DNA of 64,000 nt from Nitrosospira multiformis (GTDB taxonomy: Bacteria; Pseudomonadota; Gammaproteobacteria; Burkholderiales; Nitrosomonadaceae). This document shows, one piece after another, positions 20,262 to 30,666 of the stretch. Location: positions 1 to 64,000 of the forward strand of contig JAFKJB010000010.1 of the NCBI GenBank assembly GCA_017306155.1, written 5' to 3'. Made by a program: the position numbers and the translations under genes. The notes under the pieces were generated by a model. It saw nothing but the letters and a program-made list of their open reading frames with translations. It ran no database searches and was not told the origin of the DNA. The first letter of the stretch is position 1; every line of letters begins with the position of its first letter.

Positions 20262-22496
20262 TCATTCTTTTGACTGCATTTCACAGGAAAGTGAAAGTAC
20301 GGGTTTGGCCGCGATCGGTCGGAGCCATTTATCCTTGAGAGAAACTACGAACTTATCTGGCGAGAGGGGGAATATGATTGAAATACGCGCACCGTGCGGC
20401 CGTATATTTTCAATCTGAATCGTCCCCCTGTGTTCTTCGATTATCTTTTTTACAATGGGAAGGCCGAGTCCGGTTCCTTTCGGTTTTGTTGTCACATAGG
20501 GTTCAAATACCCGTGCTCTCACCTGTTCAGGAAATCCCCCGCCATTATCGCTGACGGTGAAACGTATTCCTGAGGACAGGGTTTCCGTTTGTATCATGAT
20601 TGCGGGTCGAGTTAAACCGGCCAGCGCATCCTGGGCATTCTGCAGGAGATTGTGTATCACCTGGCGCAGTCGCGCGGAATCACCTTTTATCATCGGCAGG
20701 TCGGGCGCCAGAACCAGATCGATGTACGATTGCCGATTATCCGGCACTGCCGTGGCCGGGCTTTCATACAAGGCCAGTACTTCCCGTACCAGCGCATTGA
20801 AATCCAGAAAGTGAAATTCGGGTTCAGGCGCGCGCGCGTATTCGCTGAATTCATTGACCATCCTTTTGAGCGCTTCCACCTGATTGACGATCGTTTCGGT
20901 GGAACGCTGCAGAATTTGCGCATCATTGTCATTCAGCTTCGCCGCAAGCTTGTGCTGTATGCGTTCGGCGGACAGTTGTATCGGGGTCAGAGGATTCTTT
21001 ATCTCATGCGCCAGACGCCGCGCCACTTCTCCCCAGGCTGCAGCACGCTGAGCTTCCAGCAGATGGGTGATATCGTCGAACACGACAACGCCTCCACCAC
21101 CCGGCACATGCGCCAGCCATGTTCCCCGTAGCAGCAGGACCTGACGCAGGTCCCCCCTTGTTCGCTCCACCTGGCGCTGCCACTCGCCCTTTATTTCCGA
21201 CTGAAATCCTTCCAGGATTCCATATGCGAAAGCGTTCAGCTCGGATTCACGCATCGCGCATTCCTCGATCGTCAATCCTTCCAGGCCGGGCAGCGGAACG
21301 TTCAGGATTTGCTCTGCACTCAGATTGGCTGTGCGCAAGCGCAGGCTTTCATCGAATACCAGGACGCCGGATGAAAGATTGGCCAGAATATTTTCCAGAT
21401 AAGCCCGCGCGCTTTCCACTTCCTGCTGATTGTGCTGGGCAGTTATCCGCGCTTCCTCCAACTGCTGGGTCATGAGATTGAATGATTCGGTCAGTACGCC
21501 CAGTTCGTCGCGACTCCGTACCGGATGACGTCTGCTGAAGTCGCCCTGTGCTACCGCGCGCGTGCCCTCCGCCAGCATTCCCAAAGGCGCGCTGAGCCGC
21601 TCGCTGATCAGAAATGCGGCGGCCAGGGCAGAGAAAAGCGCGAGCAGCAGTGCGAGCGTCAGGGTCACTCCGTAGAGGTGCTTGAGACCTTCGCGCGACA
21701 GCAGTAATTCCTGGTAGTCCCGATAGGCTGCCTGTACTATTTCCGCGTCTTCCGCCAGTTTTTCCGGCACGGGCTGCGTCAACTGCAGAATGCGCATATT
21801 GTTTCTTACGCCGGGAACATCGATAGGTGCCCATACCTTCAGATACAAACCCTCGCCGGGAGTTGACTCAATCGTGCTGTACCCGTTCTCCGCCCTGACC
21901 TGATGTATTGACGTCGTGCTGAGCCCGGCAGGCACGGTTTCGTTCGTGTCCGCACGTGCAAATGCAACGACGTTACCTTCATGATCGAACAGGACCGCTT
22001 CCCGCACCTGCGTTTGATGGATGAGCTGGTTCAATGCCGGCAGCAAGGGCCCCGTTTGCCCGGACAATGCAAGCGCAGCGCGATCGGCTTTTCTGTGCAG
22101 ATCTTCCAGCCGGCTGTCGAGAATGGTGCGTCCCAGTTCCAATCCGCCTTCCAGAGCGCGGTCCACTTTTACGTCGAACCACGATTCGATGCTTTTTCCC
22201 AGAAATTGGACCGATATGCTATAGACCAGGACACCTGGGAGCACCGCCATCAGCGAAAAGATCAGCAACAGGCGCAGCGCCAGCCTGGAACCGAATATGC
22301 CCGCCTGAAGCCTGCGTCTGAGTCTCCATAGCAGGTATCCGACGATTGCCATGAGGAACAGCACCAGGCCGGCGTTGAGTCTGATCAGAAGCCTGTATTT
22401 ACGGTCAAAAAGTCCGGTATCGGCGCCCGCGCTCGCGAGCAGGAACAGCATGATCGCCCCCAGCGCCACGCCGGCGATAATGAGGTACTTCATCAT
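20262..22496 (-). CDS. NtrY-like membrane sensor histidine kinase
   Basis: From the ATG at 22496 (overlapping the DUF4390 stop) the protein is about 744 residues. Three hydrophobic segments lie in the first 110 residues, then a periplasmic-type sensor region, another membrane segment near 285-305, a HAMP linker, a PAS domain, the HisKA box RRLAHEIKNPLTP and an HATPase domain with DNGGGFPEQ and GTGLGLPIVKK. This order is that of NtrY kinases, linked to nitrogen or redox sensing. It probably phosphorylates the regulator encoded 58 bases downstream. The open frame begins further upstream but those codons overlap the neighbour. Confidence 0.9.
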   Translation of the reverse strand: MMKYLIIAGVALGAIMLFLLASAGADTGLFDRKYRLLIRLNAGLVLFLMAIVGYLLWRLRRRLQAGIFGSRLALRLLLIFSLMAVLPGVLVYSISVQFLGKSIESWFDVKVDRALEGGLELGRTILDSRLEDLHRKADRAALALSGQTGPLLPALNQLIHQTQVREAVLFDHEGNVVAFARADTNETVPAGLSTTSIHQVRAENGYSTIESTPGEGLYLKVWAPIDVPGVRNNMRILQLTQPVPEKLAEDAEIVQAAYRDYQELLLSREGLKHLYGVTLTLALLLALFSALAAAFLISERLSAPLGMLAEGTRAVAQGDFSRRHPVRSRDELGVLTESFNLMTQQLEEARITAQHNQQEVESARAYLENILANLSSGVLVFDESLRLRTANLSAEQILNVPLPGLEGLTIEECAMRESELNAFAYGILEGFQSEIKGEWQRQVERTRGDLRQVLLLRGTWLAHVPGGGGVVVFDDITHLLEAQRAAAWGEVARRLAHEIKNPLTPIQLSAERIQHKLAAKLNDNDAQILQRSTETIVNQVEALKRMVNEFSEYARAPEPEFHFLDFNALVREVLALYESPATAVPDNRQSYIDLVLAPDLPMIKGDSARLRQVIHNLLQNAQDALAGLTRPAIMIQTETLSSGIRFTVSDNGGGFPEQVRARVFEPYVTTKPKGTGLGLPIVKKIIEEHRGTIQIENIRPHGARISIIFPLSPDKFVVSLKDKWLRPIAAKPVLSLSCEMQSKE

Positions 22497-23110
22497 TTGC
22501 TGCTGTCCTGCAGTTTCTGGGGGGGCAGGCGGGTATTCCACCGCAAGATACCGGAACCGAGATCCCATTCCCGGGAGCCGAGCGTTTCCACCTGGAACGG
22601 CTTGGGCAGCGCCGCTATGTCGAGACGCATGCGCAATTCCACGGTATATTCGGCGTCCGGCAACAATTCTTCACTTGCGTTGATCGGCCGGTCCCGCACG
22701 CGGCTTAACGCCTGCAACGCGTCGCTGAGCGAACCGAAGCTTTGTGACAATACCCCTCGCGTCAGGCGATACTGGCGGGTCAGTGCGTAGTAGCTCAACC
22801 CTTCGCGCACCCTGCTATAACCTACCCTTTCATCGAACCAGTACCAGCGTGAGTTCACCAGGCCGAGCTCCGTGACAAAATAAAGCACCATACCCTTCTC
22901 CAGTGCATGCTCCAGTTTGTGATTGAGAGTGATCTGGAAATCGGCGTCAAACTCGTAGGCGCCTTCCACCGGCTTGATTCTGACCGACTTGATTTCTATG
23001 CGTGCTTCCGCATGCGAGCTGGATACCTGTCCTGCGAGCACAAGCAGCAGCATCGCCGCTGCCATGCGCAGGAGGCGTGCCAGGAAATCAGAGCTTTTCA
23101 AGCAATGCAT
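22493..23110 (-). CDS. DUF4390 family secreted or envelope protein
   Basis: A 205-residue protein with a hydrophobic N-terminal segment (AAAMLLLVLAGQ) ending in SSSHAEA, consistent with a signal peptide, and a beta-rich body. It matches the DUF4390 family, which in betaproteobacteria regularly sits between rsmB and ntrY, as here. The function is unknown; proximity suggests a link with NtrY signal input. Its start overlaps the rsmB 3' end by 23 bases and its stop overlaps the ntrY start. Confidence 0.8.
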   Translation of the reverse strand: MHCLKSSDFLARLLRMAAAMLLLVLAGQVSSSHAEARIEIKSVRIKPVEGAYEFDADFQITLNHKLEHALEKGMVLYFVTELGLVNSRWYWFDERVGYSRVREGLSYYALTRQYRLTRGVLSQSFGSLSDALQALSRVRDRPINASEELLPDAEYTVELRMRLDIAALPKPFQVETLGSREWDLGSGILRWNTRLPPQKLQDSSK

Positions 23111-24416
23111 AAAAAAAACCGTCGTGATGGGGATCCGGCAACAACTGGCCGTCGACTATTTCTGGCGCAGAAAGGGGCAGCAGACGAGCGTCCGGGTGAT
23201 GGTTCAGGAAACCTTCCACCTGAAGACCGTTTTCCTCCGCGAATATGGAACAGGTGACATAGAGCAATTTGCCGCCTTTGTCCAGGGTTTGCCAAAGAGC
23301 ATCGAGCGTTTTACGTTGTATCTCGGCAAACTGCACCAGGTCACTTTCGCGCCGCAGCCATTTGATGTCGGGATGACGTCGCGCCACTCCGGACGCAGAA
23401 CAGGGAACATCAGCCAGGATGCGGTCGAATGGTCTTCCATCCCACCACTCTTCCGGGTGCGTAGCGTCGCCCTGAATGATGCGATAAGGCTTGAGGCCGA
23501 GACGAGTGAAATTCTGCTTTAGCCGTTCTACCCGCTCGCCATCATTGTCAACTGCGATCAATTCCAGATCGGCCAATTCAAGCAGATGCGCGCTTTTCCC
23601 GCCAGGCGCAGCGCAGGCGTCCAGAACACGCATTCCACTCCGGACGCATAGTAACGGCGCTGCCATTTGGGCGGCCACATCCTGAACTGACACCAGACCT
23701 TGGTCGAATCCCGGCAGTTTTTCCACCGGGACGGGGTGAAGTAGTTCCAGAGCCTCTTCTGTCCAGTCGTTTTCCGGTCGCCGGGCATTCAGTCCGACAG
23801 TGTGCAGGAGGTTTCGATAGGCTTCAACGCTTGTTCTCCGCCGATTGACCCTGAGCGCCATGGGCGGCCGCCGATTTGCAGTTTCCAGCACAGCCTGATA
23901 GCGTGAGGGATATTGCGCACGGAGCCTGTCGATCCACCACTGCGGATGAGAATATCTTCCTGCATCGGTTGCCGCCGTTTGTTCAAGCAGGACAGTACGT
24001 TTGCGCAAGAAGTTGCGCAATATCGCATTGACCAGTCCGCCTACGCTTTTCGCATGCCGAGGATCCCGCATGTTCCTGCCATTCCTGCTATCGAACGAGG
24101 GACTGCAAGAAGCGGATACTGCGCTGTCCACCACGACATACGGCGCTGTTTTGCTGTATTGAAGCTGATACAGCCCTACCAGCAGCAGGTAGCGCAAACC
24201 CTGATCCTTCAGTGGCTTGTTCAGCAATAAGCCAAGCAATATATCCAGTTGACCATAAAAGCGCAGTACACCATAGCTTAAATCCTGAATCGCACCACGC
24301 TGCTGCTCAGAGAGGCCACTGTGACTGCGCCAGGTTTCCTGCAAAACGGTTGTCAGACTCGCACCGCTCAGCACTCTTTCAACAGTGGCGGCGGCCAGGC
24401 GCTGGGTCCTGATCAT
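23088..24416 (-). CDS. rsmB: 16S rRNA (cytosine-967-C5)-methyltransferase RsmB
   Basis: The 442-residue protein has an N-terminal NusB-like helical domain (SGLSEQQRGAIQDLSYGVLR) and a C-terminal Rossmann methyltransferase domain with VLDACAAPGGKSAHLLEL, the motif IV DVPCSASGVARRHPDIKW and the catalytic cysteine in YVTCSIF. It methylates C967 in 16S rRNA using SAM. Its start overlaps the fmt stop by ATGA, showing translational coupling. Between NusB and MTase domains nothing unusual is seen. Confidence 0.93.
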   Translation of the reverse strand: MIRTQRLAAATVERVLSGASLTTVLQETWRSHSGLSEQQRGAIQDLSYGVLRFYGQLDILLGLLLNKPLKDQGLRYLLLVGLYQLQYSKTAPYVVVDSAVSASCSPSFDSRNGRNMRDPRHAKSVGGLVNAILRNFLRKRTVLLEQTAATDAGRYSHPQWWIDRLRAQYPSRYQAVLETANRRPPMALRVNRRRTSVEAYRNLLHTVGLNARRPENDWTEEALELLHPVPVEKLPGFDQGLVSVQDVAAQMAAPLLCVRSGMRVLDACAAPGGKSAHLLELADLELIAVDNDGERVERLKQNFTRLGLKPYRIIQGDATHPEEWWDGRPFDRILADVPCSASGVARRHPDIKWLRRESDLVQFAEIQRKTLDALWQTLDKGGKLLYVTCSIFAEENGLQVEGFLNHHPDARLLPLSAPEIVDGQLLPDPHHDGFFYALLEKL

Positions 24417-25351
24417 TCCCGGCTTTCGAAACGATCGCCCCGCCGCAGAGAATGCCCCAGGAGGAATTCAACAGATCTTAATTTTTTACCTCCGGATTTT
24501 TGCACAATCTCCAATACCAGGGCATGCTTGCCGCATGCAACGACAATTCCGTCCGGCCTTACTGCAACGATTTCCCCCGGTTTTTCATCTGCCTCTGCAG
24601 TATCTACGCTGGCCCGCCACACTTTTATGGGAATTCCATTCACGGTGGAATGCATGCCGGGACGAGGATTAAAGGCCCTCACTGCGCGCTCGATATTTTC
24701 TGCATCCATCCGCCAGTCAATTTCGGCTTCCACCTTTTCCAGTTTGGAGGCGTATGTCGCCGCCAGATCATTCTGGGGAGTGGCGATAATCTTTCCTTGC
24801 TGCAACAAAGTCAGTGCCTCTACGATACAGGCCGCTCCCAGTTGCTCAAGCTTTTCATGCAATGTTCCGGCAGTATCCTCCTTTGCGATTGTAATACTTC
24901 GTGCCAGCAGAATGGGGCCGGTATCGAGACCGCGATCCATTTGCATGATCGTAATTCCTGTTTCCCGGTCTCCCGCCAGAATCGCCCGTTCGATCGGAGC
25001 CGCTCCGCGCCACCTGGGCAGTAACGAAGCATGAATATTGACGCAGCCAAGTTTCGGAATATTCAGAACGGAGAAAGGCAGAATCAGGCCATACGCAGCG
25101 ACAATCATGATATCCGCCCCAATGGCATGGAGTTGCGCATGCAACTCGGGCTGTCTGAGGGAGGAAGGCTGCAGCAGATCAAACCCGTGCTTTTGCGCCA
25201 GTAATTTCACCGCGCTGGAAGCATTTTTCATGCCTCTTCCGGCAGGACGATCCGGCTGGGTCAGCACCAGTGCAATTTCGTGTCCGGCATCTGCCAGCGC
25301 TTCAAGCGCGACAGCGGCGAAAGGAGGTGTTCCGGCAAAAATGATTCTCAT
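24413..25351 (-). CDS. fmt: Methionyl-tRNA formyltransferase
   Basis: The ATG at 25351 gives MRIIFAGTPPFAAVALEAL, the standard N-terminus; the extra 11 codons upstream are not conserved. The formyl-THF binding site NIHASLLPRWRGAAPIERA and DTGPILL are present, and the C-terminal domain is complete, for 312 residues. It formylates initiator Met-tRNA. def follows the usual partner rule: it lies upstream on the same strand with a 213-base gap. fmt overlaps rsmB. Confidence 0.94.
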   Translation of the reverse strand: MRIIFAGTPPFAAVALEALADAGHEIALVLTQPDRPAGRGMKNASSAVKLLAQKHGFDLLQPSSLRQPELHAQLHAIGADIMIVAAYGLILPFSVLNIPKLGCVNIHASLLPRWRGAAPIERAILAGDRETGITIMQMDRGLDTGPILLARSITIAKEDTAGTLHEKLEQLGAACIVEALTLLQQGKIIATPQNDLAATYASKLEKVEAEIDWRMDAENIERAVRAFNPRPGMHSTVNGIPIKVWRASVDTAEADEKPGEIVAVRPDGIVVACGKHALVLEIVQKSGGKKLRSVEFLLGHSLRRGDRFESRE

Positions 25352-25564
25352 GGGGGATAGGCAGGAGCAGGCGCTTGACGGCAAGAAAGGGCTGCCAGAG
25401 TTCGCATCCCGTTCCCACTGCCGGGGCGCCGCTCAGCAAACTCTCTGGATAGCCTCGCATTGCAGATAGCATCGGGATTGTGTGGAAACAGGAAAATGCG
25501 CCGTGGAGTGTACCAAGAGCTTGCAAGAGACGCACAATAAAAATATAAATTTTTCCGTGGTCTG

Positions 25565-26068
25565 CTACATCACCTTCCGGCGCTTTTTCCGGAATTTTGC
25601 CTGAATCCTCGATTGCTTCATCTGTGACCAATACTCCACAAATACTTTTCCCAGCAGGTGATCCATTTCATGCTGGATACATACCGCCAGAAGGCCGTCG
25701 GCATCCAGCGTGAAGCGCTCGCCGTTCTTGTTCAGTGCCTCGACGGTAATCTGCGCAGCGCGTTGCACCTTCCCAAATATCCCAGGTACGGACAGGCATC
25801 CTTCCTCATAGTCCGATTCCCCGTCGCGGGCGGTGATTTCCGGATTGATCAGCACAAGCAACTGGTCCTGGGTATTGGAAATATCGATTACGATAACGCG
25901 CTTGTGCACATCCAGCTGGGTGGCAGCCAATCCGACTCCCGGCGCAGCATACATGGTTTCCGCCATATCCTGCACCAGGACGCGTATTTCATCGGTGACT
26001 TCGGGAACCGGGGCCGCAATGGTGTGCAACCGTTCGTCAGGATATTGCAATATTTTCAATAACGCCAT
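25565..26068 (-). CDS. def: Peptide deformylase
   Basis: Started at the ATG at 26068 the protein is 167 residues and begins [18 protein letters not shown]. All three PDF motifs are visible: [16 protein letters not shown] and [12 protein letters not shown], with the metal-binding cysteine and HExxH histidines. It removes the formyl group from nascent proteins. A 39-codon upstream extension of the frame is not homologous. It is divergent from dprA and probably leads the def-fmt-rsmB-DUF4390-ntrYX unit. Confidence 0.95.
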   Translation of the reverse strand: MALLKILQYPDERLHTIAAPVPEVTDEIRVLVQDMAETMYAAPGVGLAATQLDVHKRVIVIDISNTQDQLLVLINPEITARDGESDYEEGCLSVPGIFGKVQRAAQITVEALNKNGERFTLDADGLLAVCIQHEMDHLLGKVFVEYWSQMKQSRIQAKFRKKRRKVM

Positions 26069-26346
26069 AAAAAGGCTTGAACATAAAAGAAACTGAATGC
26101 AAAATTCAATGCGATGCTTGGTAGCGGACAGTCTGCCGCACCCTCGCAGGATTCCTATGGATATATTATATCCTGATTTACGCAACCTTCTTTTCTCCGA
26201 CCTTCAATCACTGCCAAGTTCCTATCTCTCATCAGATTGTCCTGTCATGATGATAATCGGAGATTTGTCTCCAGGTTGACCATCATGAGTTCTGCAACGG
26301 TGAAGGAATGAAGTCCGCCAGCTGCAGTTACGGGGATGAAAAGGCC

Positions 26347-27465
26347 ATGTCATCAATACCTGACCAGGTAGTTTCGCAGCGGAATATCGAACCGGATATC
26401 GAATCCTGGCTCGCCCTGGATTTGATTGATGGCCTGGGTAACGAGTCGATGAGGTGTTTGCTTGCGGCTTTTGGCAGCCCCGCTGCAATTCTTTCGGCAA
26501 GCATGGCTTCATTGGAGCGCGTGGTTAAAAGGAAGGTGGCGGACAGCGTTATGAGGGGAGCTGACCAGCTAAAGCTGGCCGCTTCGCTCGGATGGCTGGA
26601 AGACCCGCAGAATTCCATCGTCACCCTGGCAGATCCGGATTATCCCGCATTGTTACTCAATATCCCCGATCCTCCGCCGCTTCTCTACGTCAAAGGAAGC
26701 CGTGGTTTGCTGAACGCGCCAATACTTGCCATTGTCGGCAGCCGGAATGCTACGCCCCAAGGTCTTTCCAATGCAGAAGCTTTTGCCGAGGCGGCGAGCA
26801 ATGCCGGGCTTTGCATCGCCAGTGGCATGGCGCTTGGCGTGGATGCCGCAGCACATCGAGGGGGATTGCGAGGAAGGGCAGGCAGCGTTGCCGTGGTGGG
26901 TACCGGACTGGATCTCGTTTATCCCGCAAGCCATCGCAAGCTGGCCCATGAGCTGGTGGAAAGGGGCGCGCTCATCTCCGAGTTTCCGTTGGGTACGCCT
27001 CCTATCGGCAGCAACTTTCCGCGTCGCAATCGCATCATCAGTGGTCTGAGCAGAGGATGCCTTGTGGTCGAGGCTGCGTTGCAGAGCGGTTCTCTTATCA
27101 CCGCGCGACAGGCGTTGGAGCAGGGGCGCGAAGTATTCGCCATTCCAGGTTCCATCCACTCGCCCCTGTCCAGGGGATGCCATGCACTCATCAAGCAGGG
27201 CGCCAAGCTGGTGGAAAGTGCAGGGGATATTCTGGAGGAATTCGGCTGCTCACCTGGAGTTCCCACTCTCATCCCGGAAGATGATGAGGCTGCAGGAGAA
27301 GAGTTTTTGCTGTTGAAACACCTCAGCCACGACATCATCGACGTGGATACCCTCTGCATGCGTAGCGGCTTGACGGTAGAAACGGTATCGGCGATGCTGT
27401 TGACGCTTGAACTGGAGGGCATAGTCGCCAGTCTTCCCGGCGGCCGTTACCAGCGGCTCCGGTAG
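26347..27465 (+). CDS. dprA: DNA-processing protein DprA
   Basis: About 372 residues from the ATG at 26347. An N-terminal SAM-like segment (LIDGLGNESMRCLLAAF) precedes the Rossmann core with AIVGSRNATPQGLSNA, CIASGMALGVDAAAH, VVGTGLDLVYP, FPRRNRIISGLSRGCLVVEA and GREVFAIPGS; a winged-helix DML1-like C-terminus follows. DprA loads RecA on incoming single-stranded DNA during natural transformation. In related genomes a small smg gene often follows; the 287 bases after dprA are too short for it. topB is next on the same strand. Confidence 0.93.
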   Translation: MSSIPDQVVSQRNIEPDIESWLALDLIDGLGNESMRCLLAAFGSPAAILSASMASLERVVKRKVADSVMRGADQLKLAASLGWLEDPQNSIVTLADPDYPALLLNIPDPPPLLYVKGSRGLLNAPILAIVGSRNATPQGLSNAEAFAEAASNAGLCIASGMALGVDAAAHRGGLRGRAGSVAVVGTGLDLVYPASHRKLAHELVERGALISEFPLGTPPIGSNFPRRNRIISGLSRGCLVVEAALQSGSLITARQALEQGREVFAIPGSIHSPLSRGCHALIKQGAKLVESAGDILEEFGCSPGVPTLIPEDDEAAGEEFLLLKHLSHDIIDVDTLCMRSGLTVETVSAMLLTLELEGIVASLPGGRYQRLR

Positions 27466-27752
27466 GTTACGGGAGATTACAGTGTTCGAAGTATGTATGG
27501 TTTCCATGGGATAGCCAGCTCTGGAGGGGGTAACACGGAACCGGAAGAGGTTGCGGGAGCTGTAGTGACTGGTGCGGACGGCAGGATTCCGCGCAGAGAA
27601 GCGTGACTGTTTTTCTGCTCGGCTTGCCTGTTTCGGGGGATTCCTATCATGATGATGTTTTTGATTCCGGGTTGCTGGCAGTGCTATCTATTTTTGCCTG
27701 CCACCTGTTATGCTGATGAATCGCGTGGAGGCGCGATATTTACGGGAGTTTC

Positions 27753-30299
27753 ATGGGTAAAACCTTAATCATTGCCGAGAAGCCTTCTGTTGCCGCAGAC
27801 ATTGCGCGGGCCCTGGGCGGATTCACGAAACATACCGACTATTTCGAGAACGATGAATATGTCGTGTCGTCTGCCGTAGGGCATTTGCTTGAACTCGCGG
27901 TCCCTCCGGAACACGAAGTCAAGCGAGGGAAATGGAGCTTTACGAATCTGCCTGTCATTCCACCGCATTTTGACCTCAATCCCATCGAAAAAACTGAATC
28001 GCGGCTGAAGCTTCTGACCAGGCTCATCAAGCGGAAGGACGTGGATGCGCTGATCAATGCTTGCGATGCGGGCCGGGAAGGGGAGCTGATTTTTCGCTAT
28101 ATCGCTCGCCATGCTGGAACCAGAAAGCCAGTCAAACGACTATGGCTGCAGTCGATGACGCCCGCCTCCATCCGAGAGGGTTTCAATAAGTTGCTGGATG
28201 ATGAGGACGTGTGGCCATTGGCGGAAGCAGCGGTAAGCCGCTCGGAAGCTGACTGGCTGGTGGGCATAAACGGCACGCGCGCCATGACCGCATTCAATTC
28301 TCAGGAAGGTGGCTTCCATAAAACTACAGTGGGACGGGTACAAACTCCTACGTTGGCGATTCTGATCGAGCGCGAAGACATCATCAAGAAATTTGTCCCT
28401 CGCAGTTATTGGGAAGTACATGCAACGTTTTCCGCCCGGGAAGGAAGCTATAAGGGTCGCTGGTTCGACGAGTCATTCACGAAAGCCAGGAAAGACAATG
28501 AGCAAAAACCGGAGCGGCTATGGGATCACGCGGCTGCGGAAGCTATCCGCACCAAGTGCCTTGGCAAATCCGGCATCGTCACCGAAGAAAGCAAGCCTGC
28601 CACCGAAACCTGCCCTTTGCTCTATGACCTTACCAGTTTGCAGCGCGACGCCAATGGCCGTTTCGGCTTTTCCGCCAAGACTACCCTGTCACTGGCACAG
28701 GCATTATATGAAAAGCATAAGGTGTTGACTTATCCACGCACCGACTCGCGGGCTCTGCCGGAGGATTATATTGCTACCGTCAAGGAAACCCTGGGTTCGC
28801 TCGAAAACTCTGGATACGGAGCATTCGCCACGCAGATTCTCAGGGCAGGGTGGGTCAAGCCCAATAAACGTGTATTCAACAATGCAAAAATCTCCGACCA
28901 CTTTGCGATCATTCCTACGAGCATCGAAGCCCGGGGTTTGAACGAGGTGGAGTCAAAACTGTACGATCTTGTTGTCAAGCGTTTTCTCGCGATATTTTAT
29001 CCGGTGGCTGAATTTCTCGTTACCACCCGTATCACGCGAGTGGAGAGCGAGCCCTTCAAGACGGAAGGCAAGGTTCTGGTCAATCCCGGCTGGCAGGTCG
29101 TTTACGGCAAGGAGGCGCAGCCTTCAGGCACCGAGGATAGTTCGACCCTGGTCAAGCTGGATCCCGGTGAAGCGGTGAGCGCCGAGGAAATTGAGGTGGT
29201 CTCGAACCAGACCCGGCCACCTCCCCGATTCAATGAAGCCACGTTGCTGTCCGCGATGGAAGGCGCGGGTAAATGGGTGGAAGATGAAGAACTGCGGGAA
29301 GCCATGAGCGCAAAGGGACTCGGCACGCCGGCGACACGTGCGGCGATTATCGAAGGCCTGGTATCGGAAAACTACCTCCAGCGTGTGGGACGGGAACTCC
29401 ATCCTACTGCCAAAGCCTTTTCCCTCATCACCCTGTTGCGGGGGTTGAAAGTACCGGAACTCACTTCGCCCGAGCTGACGGGGGATTGGGAATACAAGTT
29501 GCGCCAGATCGAGCAGGGAAAGCTCGGGCGCAACAAGTTCATGGCGGAAATCGCAGAGATGACGAGTCACATCGTGCAACAGGCAAAAAGTCATCGCGGT
29601 GAAACCATCAGTGGGGATTTTTCGACGCTCAAGTCGCCCTGCCCGAAATGTGGTAGCGTGATTCAGGAGACATATAAAAAATTTCAGTGCCAGAAATGTG
29701 ATTTCGCGTTATGGAAGATTCTGGCGGGACGGCAATTTGAAACGGCGGAAATGGAACAACTCATTACCCGGCGCGAGGTGGGACCTCTCCAGGGCTTTCG
29801 GAGCAGGATGGGACGGCTGTTCAATGCCAACATCAAACTGACTGATGAGCTCGAAATGAAGTTCGATTTTGGCGCGGACGGGGAGCAGGATGCCGAAGAG
29901 GTTGATTTCTCCGGGCAGGAACTGCTCGGAAAGTGTCCCCGCTGCAGTGGCCGTGTATTCGATCATGGCATGAGCTACCTGTGCGAAAAATCGCTCGGTT
30001 CTGCGCACACGTGCAACTTTAGAATAGGGAAAATCATTCTCTCTCGGCCGCTCGAGCGCGAGCAGGTTGTGAAACTGTTGCAGACCGGCAAAACAGACTT
30101 GCTGACAAAGTTTATTTCCAAGAAGGGTAGGCCGTTTTCAGCCTATCTCGTTGCCGGCAAGGATGGAAAAATCGGGTTCGAGTTCGAAGTGAAGGAGGCA
30201 AAGGTTAAAACCCCGGCAGAGACGGGGGAAGCAAAGGTATCGAAATCGAGGGCGAGGGCTGCCCCATTGAAAAAAACCTTTTCTGCAAAAACGAGGTAA
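27753..30299 (+). CDS. topB: DNA topoisomerase III (type IA)
   Basis: The 848-residue enzyme starts MGKTLIIAEKPSVAADIARAL (Toprim) and shows CDAGREGELIFRYI, the active tyrosine in LTYPRTDSRALP, and the type IA end motif GLGTPATRAAIIEGL. After about residue 630 come cysteine pairs CPKC...CQKC and CPRC...C, then a basic tail rich in K and A. It relaxes or decatenates DNA through a single-strand break in an ATP-independent way. The Cys arrangement and tail are as in the long proteobacterial TopB-type enzymes. No gene overlaps it convincingly. Confidence 0.93.
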   Translation: MGKTLIIAEKPSVAADIARALGGFTKHTDYFENDEYVVSSAVGHLLELAVPPEHEVKRGKWSFTNLPVIPPHFDLNPIEKTESRLKLLTRLIKRKDVDALINACDAGREGELIFRYIARHAGTRKPVKRLWLQSMTPASIREGFNKLLDDEDVWPLAEAAVSRSEADWLVGINGTRAMTAFNSQEGGFHKTTVGRVQTPTLAILIEREDIIKKFVPRSYWEVHATFSAREGSYKGRWFDESFTKARKDNEQKPERLWDHAAAEAIRTKCLGKSGIVTEESKPATETCPLLYDLTSLQRDANGRFGFSAKTTLSLAQALYEKHKVLTYPRTDSRALPEDYIATVKETLGSLENSGYGAFATQILRAGWVKPNKRVFNNAKISDHFAIIPTSIEARGLNEVESKLYDLVVKRFLAIFYPVAEFLVTTRITRVESEPFKTEGKVLVNPGWQVVYGKEAQPSGTEDSSTLVKLDPGEAVSAEEIEVVSNQTRPPPRFNEATLLSAMEGAGKWVEDEELREAMSAKGLGTPATRAAIIEGLVSENYLQRVGRELHPTAKAFSLITLLRGLKVPELTSPELTGDWEYKLRQIEQGKLGRNKFMAEIAEMTSHIVQQAKSHRGETISGDFSTLKSPCPKCGSVIQETYKKFQCQKCDFALWKILAGRQFETAEMEQLITRREVGPLQGFRSRMGRLFNANIKLTDELEMKFDFGADGEQDAEEVDFSGQELLGKCPRCSGRVFDHGMSYLCEKSLGSAHTCNFRIGKIILSRPLEREQVVKLLQTGKTDLLTKFISKKGRPFSAYLVAGKDGKIGFEFEVKEAKVKTPAETGEAKVSKSRARAAPLKKTFSAKTR

Positions 30300-30406
30300 A
30301 AAAGGACAATGGAGCGCAGCCTGCTGCGTGAAGACCGTATCGGGAGATCGGAGGATTGAGGGAATGAAAGGAGAAGAGAAAAGCTGATTGCGTAACGCCT
30401 CATCCT

Positions 30407-30664
30407 TTATTGGGGGGCTGCTGATGGCTGATGGGTTTCGATATAGGAGACGATATCTCCCACGGTGCTGAATCCCTTTGCTTCCTCGCTATCGAAATTG
30501 ATGCCAAATGCATCCTCGGCGTCAAACAGAAGCTGGATCGTGTCCATGGAGTCGAGCCCAAGCTCTTCAAATTTTGAAGACCGGTTGATAGTGGAAGTAT
30601 CGAGATTCTCGACTTTTGTGGCGATGAATTGTATGACCTTTGCTTCAATCTCCGCTGTGTCCAT
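30407..30664 (-). CDS. Acyl carrier protein
   Basis: An acidic 85-residue protein with the phosphopantetheine site GLDSMDTIQLLF at about residues 37-48, and the surrounding helices of an ACP. It starts 2 bases after the stop of a ketosynthase gene, so the two form an operon. The DSMD site differs from the DSLD of housekeeping AcpP, and it is not beside fabD/fabG, so it is probably a dedicated carrier for a special acyl chain. Its position next to the lipid-type locus at 32.7-40.3 kb suggests it serves that pathway (inference). Confidence 0.88.
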   Translation of the reverse strand: MDTAEIEAKVIQFIATKVENLDTSTINRSSKFEELGLDSMDTIQLLFDAEDAFGINFDSEEAKGFSTVGDIVSYIETHQPSAAPQ

Positions 30665-30666
30665 AT

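Noticed and set aside
27466-27752. A smg (DUF494) gene between dprA and topB
   Set aside because: The interval is too short for a 150-codon gene and holds no matching frame.
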